A DNA stretch of 64,000 nt from Tribonema minus (Eukaryota; Sar; Xanthophyceae; Tribonematales; Tribonemataceae), in the NCBI GenBank assembly GCA_017506865.1, contig JAFCMP010000090.1, forward strand, positions 558,001-622,000. The letters are read 5' to 3'. The notes beneath the pieces were generated by a model. It had not been told where the DNA came from. It worked only from the letters and a program-made list of their open reading frames with translations, and made no database searches. The position numbers were made by a program, and so were the translations under genes. This document shows positions 1 through 11,800 of this stretch, one piece after another; position 1 is the first letter of the stretch, and each line of letters starts with the position of its first letter.

Positions 1-2
1 CT

Positions 3-968
3 TGCGTACTTGACGCCAGTGCTCTGCAGTTGCAGTGTAGCCTGAAGCGCCCCAATCAGAGTGCGCTTGCAGATGCCGTCGCTACCGAGCTTGCAGATAA
101 GGTGGAGGCGGACCTGCAACAGCTGCCGCAGGGCACGCAACGCACGCAAGCACTTGCTCGATTCCGGTCGCAGCGCCACATGCACTCGATCGGCATGGCA
201 TTCCTCAACGAGCCCATGTACTCCACAACGGCTTCGTTCGATGGCCTATCCTGGCAGCTGGCCGTCAAACGCGCCATCGGAGTAGAGGAGCAGACGGCAG
301 GCTGCAAGCTGTGCGGAAAGTCGCCGGGCGGCACCCTGCATGCACGGCTGTGTCAAGCGCCACGCGTCAAGGCGCACGACACCATTGTCCACAATAGCGT
401 CAAGAGGGCCACGCAGCGCCTCCTGCGGCAATACCTCAAAACGGGACTGGTGGACGAGGACTACACGCCGTTTCTGGGGTCCGCCGGGCCGCCGGGGAGT
501 CGCAGGATGGACATTGTGCTGCCTGCCGACGCCTTCCCGGTGACCGGCTACGACGACCCGACACGCCACCTACCGCTCATGGTGGACGTTACCTGCTTCG
601 AGGCACAGGTGGCGTCGCGGGCGGCGAAGACTGCAGCAGACCCCGAGCGATGCTGCCGCGACCAAGAGGCCGCCAAGACTACCCACTATTCTGGTCATTA
701 TGATCAGAATTGCTACAAACTTGCCACATTGGCAATAGGGTCATTTGGCAGCATCGGGGAGCAGGGGCGGAAGCTGCTGGAGGCTGTGGCGACGGAGTAT
801 GCCAGCAGGATGTCAGTGCCCGGAGGAGCGCGCCCTAAAGCTCTCAAGGGCATCGCCCTGGCGCGCTTACGCTCGGCACTGTCGGCAGCGCTCCACATGG
901 CGTACTCTGGCCGTGTCATGACACACATGGCAGAATCCAGGGGGGGGGGCACATGGAGGAGGACGTAG
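3..968 (+). CDS. Non-LTR retrotransposon reverse-transcriptase polyprotein, C-terminal part (truncated by window edge)
   Basis: The reading frame is open from the window edge to a TAG at 966-968, so the 5' part lies outside. About 320 residues are visible. The segment matches the usual tail of non-LTR reverse-transcriptase proteins. After an alpha-helical region comes a Cys-x2-Cys-x8-His-x3-Cys knuckle (CKLCGK...HARLC), then a block with RRMD and, about 25 residues later, MVDVT, resembling the spaced acidic residues of a PD-(D/E)XK-like nuclease fold. The polymerase core (YADD box) is not in the window. The last residues run over a G8 tract, so the C-terminus could be frameshifted. The family reading comes from motif order; the nuclease reading is an inference. 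It could be a live element or a relic. Confidence 0.6.
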   Translation, partial: CVLDASALQLQCSLKRPNQSALADAVATELADKVEADLQQLPQGTQRTQALARFRSQRHMHSIGMAFLNEPMYSTTASFDGLSWQLAVKRAIGVEEQTAGCKLCGKSPGGTLHARLCQAPRVKAHDTIVHNSVKRATQRLLRQYLKTGLVDEDYTPFLGSAGPPGSRRMDIVLPADAFPVTGYDDPTRHLPLMVDVTCFEAQVASRAAKTAADPERCCRDQEAAKTTHYSGHYDQNCYKLATLAIGSFGSIGEQGRKLLEAVATEYASRMSVPGGARPKALKGIALARLRSALSAALHMAYSGRVMTHMAESRGGGTWRRT

Positions 969-1647
969 GGGAGGACCCCGAGATGCCATTTGGCGGCGGC
1001 GGCGTTTGAGTGGTTGTCGTTGCGACACTTTCAGACTGTCATACGACATGTAGATTCCTTACAGCTAGATGCCAATCATCTGGGCTTTTCGCGCCCTGAG
1101 CGAGAATTAATAAAAAGTACAAAAAGTCCTAGGGCACAGCGCAGACTAGGCAACCCGGCCTCCCTTGGGCCTTTATAAATACAAGTCCATACGTACAAAA
1201 AGTGCAAAAGGGTGCATTGGGCACTGAAGCGACTCGTCAAAGGCACATGTAAACCTGACATGTGTGTGTGTGTGTGAGTGTGGTAGCTTGCATTACTTTG
1301 AGGTGCAACGCCAAAGCAGATTGAGCACTACCACAGAAGCAGCTATGCCCGTGAGCTAACCAAGCCACCTACCCCCCCCCCCCCCCCCCCCCCCCCCGCC
1401 CCCCGCCACACTGTCACTCTACATACACAGGAGGACTAGAACGGTCCAAGAACGGTTCTAACGCTCGTGCGCTCGGGAGGACGCCGCAGCTGCGCTGGCA
1501 CTCGCTGAGCACGCAAGGATGAACAGGCGCAGGGTGGCACAATCATGCAAGTGCAGCCCATCCACCGGCGGCATTGCCGAGGCGACGGGCAGCGGTGCAC
1601 AGAACGACCCCATAGCTGGTCCACAGAATGGTCCCAGAACTGTCAGA
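969..1647. other. Intergenic, simple repeats only
   Basis: No gene is supported here. The stretch holds a TG dinucleotide run at 1261-1276 and a nearly pure C tract at 1372-1397. It may contain the 3' end of the retroelement at 3-968 and the 3' untranslated region of the minus-strand gene ending at 1648. Confidence 0.5.
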
Positions 1648-4624
1648 TCACATGACCGCGCCCTCCTTGATGATCATCTTGATGATGTCATCCACGTCGA
1701 TCTCTCCAAACGCGCTACTGCAAGGGGAAGAAGCGCGAGCTTGCGAAGGTCAGAGACTCACGCTGCCGTTGGCGCTGGCTGAGCGATTTTGAACTGGCAA
1801 ATAATATCTGATAATAAAGCAGCAAACCGAGCTGAGAGTTGGCATTACATTTGCAGTGAGATTGACTGAGCGAAGGCGTCCTGGTATGTACATTGGTGCA
1901 CCATCTGGTAGACCGAGACAAAGTTGATAGTACTGTCGACATGCAAACAGCCAATGTGCCAACTCCAAAAACAACCATGTACAACTGCAATGCCGCGAGC
2001 ACAGGGGCAGCGAGTCAGTGGTTCCAGGTTCTGCAAAACAGACTGCGCACTATCACGCACTCATAAACGTCACGTCTACCCGTAAGATATCTCCCCATGT
2101 GTGCCAGCAGCCCTCTGCGGATTTGACTGAATGAAATGGTCCTGTGTGATTGTGTAGACTAGGATCTATAGGCCTGAGATGATGAGATGTGGTGTGTTCG
2201 ACTGTGCAGCTCACTGCATGGACACGGCGAACTTCATTCGGGTCTGCGTAAAGGGCGCGTATCTGCGCAAGAGCACAGTCACGGCTTCCTACTTCAGCAG
2301 TGCAAGCTGTGGAGCATTCACCCCCTATGTACCAGGCCTTAAATGAGCGCGGTAAACGTCCACTAGGTGCAACGCACCGGCTCATGCATCAAATTATGGG
2401 AACAAGAGGACGGTGCCACCATGGGTGAAGAAAAGCACAGAGTCCAATGAAGCTTTGCTGCAGTTCAGTGGACTACGGCGATCTGCAGTTCACTGAACTG
2501 CAAAGCAGTCCAGTGGACTGCGACGGGCGAAGTAGTCCAGCAGTCCGATGTACTGCTGTCCCCAGGTGCGGTGCAGCCACTCCACTCTTTCCCAGTCCTT
2601 GGCGCGAGACAGCCGCTGTATTACATTTCATCTACATTCATAGTGCCCGCGAAAAATTGCGGGCAGATGGCGCCACGCGATGCAGCGTAACCTTCTTGAT
2701 CAGCCCCTAGGGCTCTGACGATGCATCCATAGAGTTTTGCTACAGCATTCAGGGTGTGTAATTGTTGTATGTGTTTGTTATCTACCTAAGAAGCTCTACT
2801 TCAAACGCGTCACGTCAAGCACAAGCGTGCTCGTACGCTGACCTGTGCCAATGCACTCATAACCAGGTCAGCCAGTGCAAGGCTGATGATGGAATGACAT
2901 GGAATTGTTGTGGCCACAACGTCCGGATTCGACATTCATAGCATTTCAGATGTTGTCATCGTCAGGAGTATGCCAAGACAACGAATGGTAAAATTGTGGC
3001 GCAGCAGACCTGTAAATTGTGGCGCAGCAGAGAACTGTAAAATGTTGCCCTCTAGATACGCGTGGCACATCCAGAAAATTCATCATGGATCTGCTTCTCC
3101 GCATGACGCAAATTATGTGCGTAGCCACCAGAAGCACACGCAAGTCTTGATGAAAAAATTTCTTTAGTTGACATACATGACTTGTGGGCGACGCAACAAG
3201 TAGGCACAGCTGCACAGCACTGGATGAAGCAACTGTAGGAGTTGTCTGCTTGCACCATCTGGCCCGTTGGTGCGTGTAGTGTGGCAGCAGCGCTTGAGCC
3301 CAGTCTATGTCACCGAAGACGGCCCGCCTGCGCTGAGGCACCAATCATGCTGTCACACCAATGACTATTGAGCCTTGCAAAGCCAGCGGTAACTGGGTTG
3401 TTGCACCAGCTAGCTCGACGACAAGCTCAATCATACTTCACAGTCTAACCGTCAGAGCCATGCATAGCCAGTGGTGACTGGGCTGTTGCATAGCCAGTGG
3501 TGACTGGGCTGGTGCACCAGTTCGCTCGACGATACGCGCAATCAAACTTCACAAACTATCCTTCACACATGTTGAAGTGTCTATGTATAGGTAGGCTGCG
3601 TCAAAAGCCTTGATAGTGCATTTTCCCCGAAATCTGCGGCTGGGATACAAAGTTTGTCACACTGCAGCTCAGGGCCGCTGCTTTCATCTGATGGCATCAT
3701 TGCTCCGCTGCTGCGGTTTTGTCGAGAGAAGCAGGCTGTCATGCGCATTCCAATTTTTTGACGTTATTGCTGGACCTGGCACATGACTCGATGACTCTTC
3801 ATGAGTACAGAGTCGTGCAGCTGCTGTTCTAGTCCACCACGTAGGAGTTGATGGGACCACAATGCTGTGACATAATTTGTTTCTTGGACAGACGCTGATT
3901 GACCAGTACGCTTGCCAAACAGAAAACTGTTGCAATATGTGCTCTGATCTGCGACTGAGCTTAGCGGAATGTCGATTGCTCTGTACTGACCAATCTATGG
4001 GCTTGCTTGTGACGAAGAGGCTATAGTCTATATCATTCAAGCATAAAACATTTTCATAAGCACCTCAAGTATATACATGCAAGTACAGAACAGAATGTTG
4101 CGATACACGACTCAAGCGTTTCACATTGTCAAAAAAAGCACAAGTAGAGAACGGTATGTTAAAATGTGACTTGAGTGGGTCAGGTGTGCAAAAGCTCAGC
4201 TAACTCCCGGGCCGCATCACGTAAGAACGTAGGGTTATGGGTGATTGCCTCCGTGATGTGAAAAGTGGCACCATATCTAGGTCAGTTACGTAGGTCTGGC
4301 GGTTACAATCCTACTCGAGGCCAGAATGGTTGGCTTCGACCTTGGCCATCAGCTCATTTTCATTGCCAAACTATTACTCTTACCAAATCTACAAATTGAC
4401 AATGAGTGCAAGGCTCGTGAACCAGACTGACCTGAGCATTGCGCGCGAGGCGCGGTTCGGCTCGCCCTGCTTCCCAAAGTACACATCCGAGTTTTCGACC
4501 ACATCAGACAGCATGATGTCCTCTCCCGCCTTCAGTCTCTCCGCTCGCGTCTTGTTCGCCATGATCCAGAACTTCTCTCCTCCTTTTTTGATGGTAATGT
4601 GAACGTAGTCCGCTGCCTCATTGT
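1648..4624 (-). CDS. SBDS N-terminal-domain / RTC3-like protein (two exons seen; 5' end unresolved)
   Basis: Two minus-strand exons join in matching phase: 4624-4432, ending in donor AG|GTCAGT, and 1717-1648, after acceptor CCTTGCAG, with stop TGA at 1650-1648. The product has the pattern of the small SBDS N-terminal domain shared with yeast Rtc3: a beta strand (VHITIKKGGEKFWI), an ERLKAG helix, a DVVENSDVYFGKQGEPNRAS loop, then AFGEIDVDDIIKMIIKEG. In SBDS this fold binds RNA in ribosome maturation; Rtc3 proteins are stand-alone copies with poorly defined roles. The coding exon could extend upstream to an ATG at 4727. I prefer an acceptor at 4626-4625 because the same sequence (GGCGCAGACAATGAG on the minus strand) recurs upstream at about 5661-5675, the echo pattern seen at other acceptors here. 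The initiator exon would then lie further upstream. The 2.7-kb intron is long. Confidence 0.6.
3375..3565. repeat. Tandem duplication with nested 27-bp repeat
   Basis: Within the intron of the SBDS-like gene, a block containing CCAGTGGTGACTGGGCTG, a gap, and CTCGACGA...CAATCA...CTTCACA occurs twice at about 100-130 bp spacing. Inside the second block the core GCATAGCCAGTGGTGACTGG is itself doubled at 27-bp spacing (3466-3518). This is direct sequence repetition with no coding meaning that I can see. Confidence 0.6.
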
Positions 4625-5892
4625 CTGCGCCGGCGTCGTTCGGTGACTTGGACCGTGAGACTCCCTGGTGATCGGCTTTGGCAGCCCTCTTGCCGCTGCA
4701 GAGGAAGCACAATGGGACCAATGGCACACAGCAAGCGGTGTCATGGCAAGCGTGGCGTGGCTACTTTGCCGAGCAGTTTTTGATCAACTCGGATCTTTAC
4801 GGTCACCGGACGACAAACGCTGCAATAAGGCAGTCCGAATCGCGAACGGTATGAGGCTATGCAGCACCGACATGAGGCAGTGATCGGTTTTTAGCGATAA
4901 CTGGCTCAAGGCCGCTACACACGGAGCCTCCGTGTGGAGCCTACAGGGTCGGAATTCATGTGGATATGGGCTGGCACACGGGTGACTCAGGCTGCCGCTC
5001 AAGGGCAGGCCAGTCTGAAGCTTTCAGTAGACAGAAGCCAGCCTTACACAGGAAGATAACGCCACAGGGGCGGCTGGCAAGGATACGCAAGTCAGCAGGT
5101 CAAGTTGAAGAAAATCAGCAGGCGGTGTTCTTGCCAGCCACGCACGCTTACCCGTGGAAGCCAGCCTCATCGCTTGTAATAGGCTTCGGCATCGTCGCTG
5201 GGTGTTTGTATCTTCGCTTTCGTGTCTGCTATTGCTTTGTTGCGTGTTGCGTGGAATGAAAAAACAACAATTGGTTTTTTTTTACTGTTTTTTTTAAAGT
5301 AGGTGGTGATGATCATTGCCTGAAGTTCGCAGCATTTTTTTGACGAGCTGTGCTTTACAAGAGCTAGCATCTGCCGGCCGGCCAGCTCTAGACTACACCG
5401 CGTGCATCGGGCTGTGAGGGCTCGGCAGCGTCATGATCCATCTTCGAGCTGGGCGCCGGCTAGCGGAAGCCACTGCCCATCATGCTAGGATCAGCGTGCG
5501 CACCTACAAAGCCCCTAAGAAGCCCGTCGGTGCGTGGCTTGCATCTTCCATTTTTTATGAATGCATGTGCAGGTTTGTCTGCTTTGGCAATGAATGCATG
5601 CGAAAAACAACTTTTGCAGACAAGATCCCGTATTCCATCACATTTGAAGTTGGAGTCATGCTCATTGTCTGCGCCTGAAGCCAATTTGTGAACAAATGCG
5701 AAGGTAGCTATAATGGCCAGGCGAGATTGACCATGCCGAGGACGACGTGCATATGCGTGTGCAGTGTTTGCAGCCTGCAAGGCTGCATTTCCTGAAGGCT
5801 GCTGCATCCTTTCAAAATCTTCATGTACTATGTACATTGCGCCCAATTTGAGCGCCTGTGTGTTAGGTTTATACATCACATTTGCGGATACC
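4625..5892. other. Intergenic / possible 5' part of the SBDS-like gene
   Basis: No confident gene. A minus-strand open frame at 5460-5894 has no recognisable domain. Around 5661-5675 the minus strand repeats the acceptor and first bases of the SBDS-like exon, so part of this stretch is probably its intron. The gene's initiator exon could lie here but I could not place it. Short T and A homopolymers occur at 5274-5340. Confidence 0.4.
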
Positions 5893-8800
5893 ATGCGCAG
5901 TCATACATGTGCACGCGTTGCTCGCGTTGCTCGCAGCGCATGTCACTTTCAAACAATTGTTCAAAATTACATGGAAGACCTCCCTCTTCATCGGTTCGCA
6001 AGCCCATCCTCGCGCAAGTCACATCCTCCTGACGCGCAAATGCAACCCGCAGTGCCGCTGTCAGGCGCGGCGCCGCGCGTGCCCCCCCCCCTGTCGCGCG
6101 CCCAGGGCGCAGCAGGCTCCACCCCCGCCGCGCCGCCGCAAGGCGCCGCATCAGCGGCAGGCGCCAGCGCCAGCGGCGGCGGCGGCGGCAGCACCGGCCG
6201 CCTCCTATTACTGGCAACGGGGATCACCGGAACCGCCATATTCGTCGGTTACGCCAAGGTCCCCGCATTCAAATCGCTGTTGACGGAGCGGGGCATTGAC
6301 ATGCCGGAGCCCGTGCACGGCCTCTACCGCAAGCTCGGCTGGGAGGGCGGCGCGACTGCCGCGGGCGCTGATGCCCCTGCCGCCGCCGCCGCTGCGCCGC
6401 CGCCAAAGCGCGCCGCCGCCCCCGCGCCACCCGCTCCTGCTCCCGCACCCGGCAGCAGCAGCGGCAGCAGCGCTCAGGTCCAGGTGGCGCGCCGCCACAC
6501 CGCCAAGCAGGCCGACACGGCCGGCGGCGGCGGCGCTGCGCCCGCTGCCGCGCGGCGGGCGCCGCCGCCGATCACGAGCCCGGAGCCCGCGCCCCCGGCG
6601 CCGCTTGCCGCCGTGAAGCTGCCCATGTCGAGCGGCGACGTTGCCGAGGTGCTGCACAAGTCTGCGGACCCGTCGAAGGCAGCTGCGGGTGGGGGGGAGG
6701 CGGGGGGTGGCGGCGGCGGGGGGGGCGCACGGGAGGAGGCGGCGGCTGCGCCGGCGGCGGCGGCGGCGGATGCGCGCAGCCCTGCAGCACAGGAGGTGAG
6801 CACGCCGCTCGTGATGCGCGCTCCCACAGCAACGCACTTGCGGATGCACCCATCGTGTTGTGTTGTGTTGCGCGGCGGCTGCGAGGGCGGCAAATGTGCA
6901 GCGTCTGCGTAATGCGCATTGCGCAGCGCACGCACCCCACACATGCCACTGTCCATGCATGAAGGCGGCTGCCACTACTTGTGTCTTGGCCAGCGGTGGT
7001 GGCTCAGCACGGCAGTGCTGGCAGGGGAGCGGCCGCAGCGGCAGTTGCAGAGAGGCAGCACGGGCGGCACAGACAACGGCGGGAGCTCAATTGAGCAGTG
7101 CTTTCATGCACCGCGAATCCTCACCGTGGCACGTAAATGCGGGGTCAACTGTTTGCCTGCACTTTCATGTCACTGACTCGGACCGCCAGCGCCGCTGACC
7201 ACCCTGCACCGCATCGCAAAAACCTGACCGTCGCCGCCGGCAGGAGGCGACAGCAGAGCAGCAGCAGCAGCCGCAGCGGCAGCAAGAGCGGCTGCAGGCG
7301 GCGCAGGAGGGCGTATTTGACGCGGGCGCGGCACTGCGGCGCGAGCTCGACGCCAGCGTCCTCGGCGACCTCGACTCGGTCAGTGCGCCACTGCCCCATT
7401 GTGATAATTATATGAAAACGAATCAAAAGATCGTAGAGCTCTAGGTGACAAGGTATGGTTAGCTGCAAGTGCCTTCCACCAATTATGTTGGTAGGTACTG
7501 GCGGGGCTCGGCCTCAAGGTTAGGGTTCGGCGCTGCGGCGCGAGCTCGACGCCAGCATCCTCGCCAACCTCGACTCTGTCAGTCCGCCACCGCCCGATAG
7601 ATGTGTACTTCTGTCGGTAGGTACAGCCGGTGCTCGGTGACCACGACTCGGTGCGTCTGCCACTGCCCGATTGTGATGTACTTCTAGCAGTTGGTGTTGC
7701 CGGTACTCGGGGACCATGGCTCCGTCCGCCGCCGCCGCCGTGCCTGCAGCGTGTGGCTCCGGCGATGCGGTCCACCGTCGATGTCTCGCCGCGTTGCGGA
7801 CGTACGTAGCTGGCGTGCAGAGGCGCGCCTGGGAGGGCATGTAGGTATCCTACCTAGGGGACTGTGAGCTTCTCCGCAGGGCAGAGGCATGCGTGACGGC
7901 ACGCGGCAGCAGCGGGCGGCGCGCACAGCTGACGAAGCACGCCGCCGCCGCGCTGCCGCGGCGGTCGATGCGACGCACGCGTGCCTCTGACAGAGCGCGC
8001 CTCTGCTGTTGCGCAGCTCTCAAGGCAAATGGCCGCAGGCGGCGCTCCCAGCTGCAGCTCGCCTCTGTCGCACATGAGTGTTCTGTGCAAACACCTTCAA
8101 CTCAGGTATCTCCACTCATACATCGCATTCCAAGACCGCCAGTCGCACAGGCGCACACCGGCCTACGCAGCTCGGCGCACTGTCGCGTGCGCACGCTCGC
8201 GCGCACGCTATCTTCGCGCATCTCTCGTGCCTACGTGTTGTTTGAGTGCGCCTGCGAGGCATGCATGGAAGTCTTTGCGTAAACTACAGCGCCGCGGGCC
8301 GCGCGTGCTGCAGTGCGGCAGCGGAGGAGCTTGTGCCTCCATGTACTTCAAGTTTGAAGTAATGGGAGTTCCGCGCCGTCTGCGTGTGGTGCGCTGCCCA
8401 GCTGGACGCGACGGCGCTGCGCTACCGCCTCGTGCAGCTCGCGGCAGAGGTGCAGGACAGTGTGCGCCTACACATTTGCATACGCTGCACATTCTTGAAA
8501 CTGCACTTGAAGCTGCGAAGTATGGATATCATGAATGAATTCCGCGCTGTGCGCTGCAGCTGGACGCAACGGCGCTGCGCTACCGGCTCGTGCGGCTCGT
8601 GCAGCTCGCGGCGGAGATGCAGGACCGCGCGCGCCAATGTACCTCAAATACGTGCTGCGCTGCGCGCTTTCCGCCCTTTACTTGAAGTTGCACGACGCAC
8701 AGTACGAATGACATCCGTGCTGTCCGTGCGCTGTGCGCGCCGCAGCTGGACACGACGGCGCTGCGCTACCGGCTCGTGCAGCTCGCGGCGGAGATGCAGG

Positions 8801-11800
8801 ACCGCACCAAGTGGGAGGCGCTGCGGCTGCAGCAGAGCCTCAGGGCCGCCGAAGAGGAGGTGAGCAGATTATCAACCTTCCCCACCCACCTGCTGTGCGT
8901 GGGTACGAGATGAGACGGACTTGATGTTTGTCAACTTCAAGACGCAGTTTTCAGCTTGCACGACGCTCACCTGACATACTGGCTGTGCGCGCTCTCGCAG
9001 CAACCACCCGCAAGCCGTCCGGCGCTACCTGAGCCTGCTGTGCGTGGTGACGACGCATTTGTTTTTCTGTCAACTTCAAGTTGAAGCTCTCAGCTTGCAC
9101 CACGCTTGCCTGACATACTCTCGCCGCCGCGGCTGCCCGCAGGCCGGCCGGCACTACCTGAGCCTGCTCTCGCAGCAGGAGGTGGAGGCGGCGGAGAAGC
9201 TCAAGACGGAGCTTCTTGCACAGGAGGCGCGCGTGAGGGACACGATACACGAGGAGTTTGAACAAAAGCTGCAGGAGGCGAGTGCAACCTGGCGTTTGAA
9301 ACGGCGCGCGATAAGTGCGAGTGCAACCTGATATTTGAAACGACGCGCGATGTGCGCGAACGCAGCGGCAGGAGTAGCGCGGATCCGCGCCGTTTACGCT
9401 AACATTCGTCAGTGGACAGGGGAAGGGGGTGGGCGGGGGGGCACGCTGGGGGGAGCTGCGCATGACTCTGACTCAAGAGTCTGAGCCTACTTAGCGCGAC
9501 ATTGACCGTACCGTGAAAGCAGCATGCGCACGTGCCGTCGTCAACACTTGTAGGTGCCGCGGCTCGCAAACTCTGTGGCGCACAAGCATCTCACTGTGCC
9601 CTTTTGCGCCGCCGCCGCCGCCGCATCGTGCGTCCTCCCCCTCCGCGCGCAGCTGCTGGGCCAGCAGGCGCGGTCGTACGACGACGCCGTGCGCGCGCAG
9701 ATGCGCGCGCAGGAGACGGAGCTCGCCGCCAAGTACAGGTGCGTCGTGCGTTGCAGTTGAGGTTGAAGTTGAAGTCGGAGATGAAGCTGCCAAGTACACG
9801 GTTTGCCGCGCAATTGCAGTTGAAGTTGAATTTGAAGTTGGTACAGGTGCGTCGCACATCTGCAGTTGAAGTTGGATACGGAGCTCGCCGCCAAGTGCAG
9901 GTGCGTCGCGCGTTGCATTTTCAGTTGAAGTTGAAGTTGGATGGTCGCACACGTCGGCACCTGCTCTGACCCTACTGTAGTCTCTGCTGCTGGTAGTGCG
10001 CTTCGCCTTGGGTCACGCGCTGTGAAACGTGTGAGGTGTATACACGCTTGGCGTTGCTTCAGCGCCGTGCTGCCGCGGTCGCCGCGCGAGACGAGAGCGC
10101 GCGCCAGCTGCCGCACAGTCGACACACGCGCTCAGCACGCGGAGGCCAGCGGAGACACTCTTTGTGTTGGTGAACTACTGTCGTACTTGAAGTATCTACT
10201 TTTGTACTTGAAGTATTTCCACAAAGTACACCTACTACGGTGCGTTGCGAGCTGGCGCGGCGCGGTCAGCGCAAAGCTCTCCTGCTGCCACTGGCTCCGC
10301 TGCGCGACCGTGCAGCACCGTCAGGCGTGACGGCGCCAACGACGGCGCGTGGCACACACGCCAGGCACCGCCTGTGACGCCCTGCAGACATCGCGCCCCG
10401 CTGCTGCCAGCGCGCAGGGCGGACGGCGCGCCGCTGGCAGGCATCTGCTGCGGCAGCGCGCAGGTACAGACCGTCTGCTGCCGCACAACGGCAGAGGTTG
10501 GCCTGGCGCGCCTTGCGGTGTGCCGCTGGCAGAGGTCTCGAGCGCCCGCGTCGTGCCCCGCAGTGAGCGCGTGCCTGATGCCTGGTAGTGCCTGGATTCT
10601 CAGTATCTGCCTGACATTGATGGGCGTGTTTGCAGTCATGCCCTGATGAAACGATTGTGACAATGAACACAAGCGTGGTGGTGACAGCAGCGCTGTGTCC
10701 CCCTCCCCCTCCCCCCCCCCCCCCCCGCCGCCCTGCGCATCATGTCCTGTAGCGAGCAGCTTCAGACGGAGCTGTCGGCGCTGCGGCGCGGCGCTGCGCA
10801 CGACGCGGAGGAGCGGCAGGCGGCGCTGGCCGACATGCGCGTGCAGGTTAAGGTGAGACATGCAACGCCGCTGTCGTAAAATGCAGAGCGCGATTCGCAG
10901 GCGCTGTTTCACATCCAGAGGGCCATGCGCGAAGGGCTTCTGCGTGCGCGCCGCCGGGAGGAAGGGGGATGTACGGGGGGAGGGGGAGATGGGGGGTATT
11001 GTCGGAGTGGTTCTGTGGCGCGGCGGCGGTCGGATGCGTGCGCAGATTGGTTGAGGTGCGCAGCGCACCTGCGCTGCTAGTCAGTGGCGCTAAAAAAAAA
11101 CGAGAGGTGGCGTGTGCAGATGCCGCACGGACCGTCGCACGACGGCACACAGCGCGCCGCTGCGCTCGCGAGCACCGCAGTGACGCGTGCGCCGCCGCGC
11201 CGCTTGCGCGGGACCAGCAGGAGGTGCCGCCTGCGGCAAGCGCGGGATGACAGGGCACCACCCTGACTTCAACCGTAACCCTAAGCTGAAGGCAGTGGAG
11301 CGCAGGTAGGGGCGCAACCGCTGGGCGCGTCATGTCGCGCTACGGCGCGTTGGCCATGGTGTGCTTTTGCACCTCGTTGCAAAACGCACGCTGCCGCGTC
11401 GGTTCTCGTGGAGGCGCTGGCTGCGGCCCTGAGGGATCGTAAGGAGAGCCAGGGCGAGGCAGCGCTCTACCCCTCACATCCGCAAAGGTGGCAGCTTGTT
11501 TCTGCAGCGACGCTGCACGGTCGCGTGAAGACGAGCTGCGCGCAGTCCGTCCATTGCCCCGTGCGCGCATCCACAACTCGCGTGAGCGCTAGGTGGGCGC
11601 TTCACCGCGCCCGCAGCACAAAAATTGTCGCGCGCACTACTGAGCGCCACGAGGTTTTCCGAACCCAGCACGAATTCGGTCACGCGCCCTTGCGCGCCCG
11701 GTGTTTCCCAACCCCCCTTCCCCTCCTCACGCCGCGCAGGCCATCGAGTTGGCGTGGCGCGCCGTTGGCGACCCCGAGCGCGACAGCGCCGCCGTGCACC

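Noticed and set aside
5460..5894. Minus-strand 144-codon frame
   Set aside because: No domain or compositional support, and it contains the predicted intron echo of the SBDS-like gene.
10235..11068. Minus-strand 277-codon frame
   Set aside because: It covers a MIC60 intron and the well-supported exon 6 on the other strand. Composition is Arg/Ala/Pro without domains.
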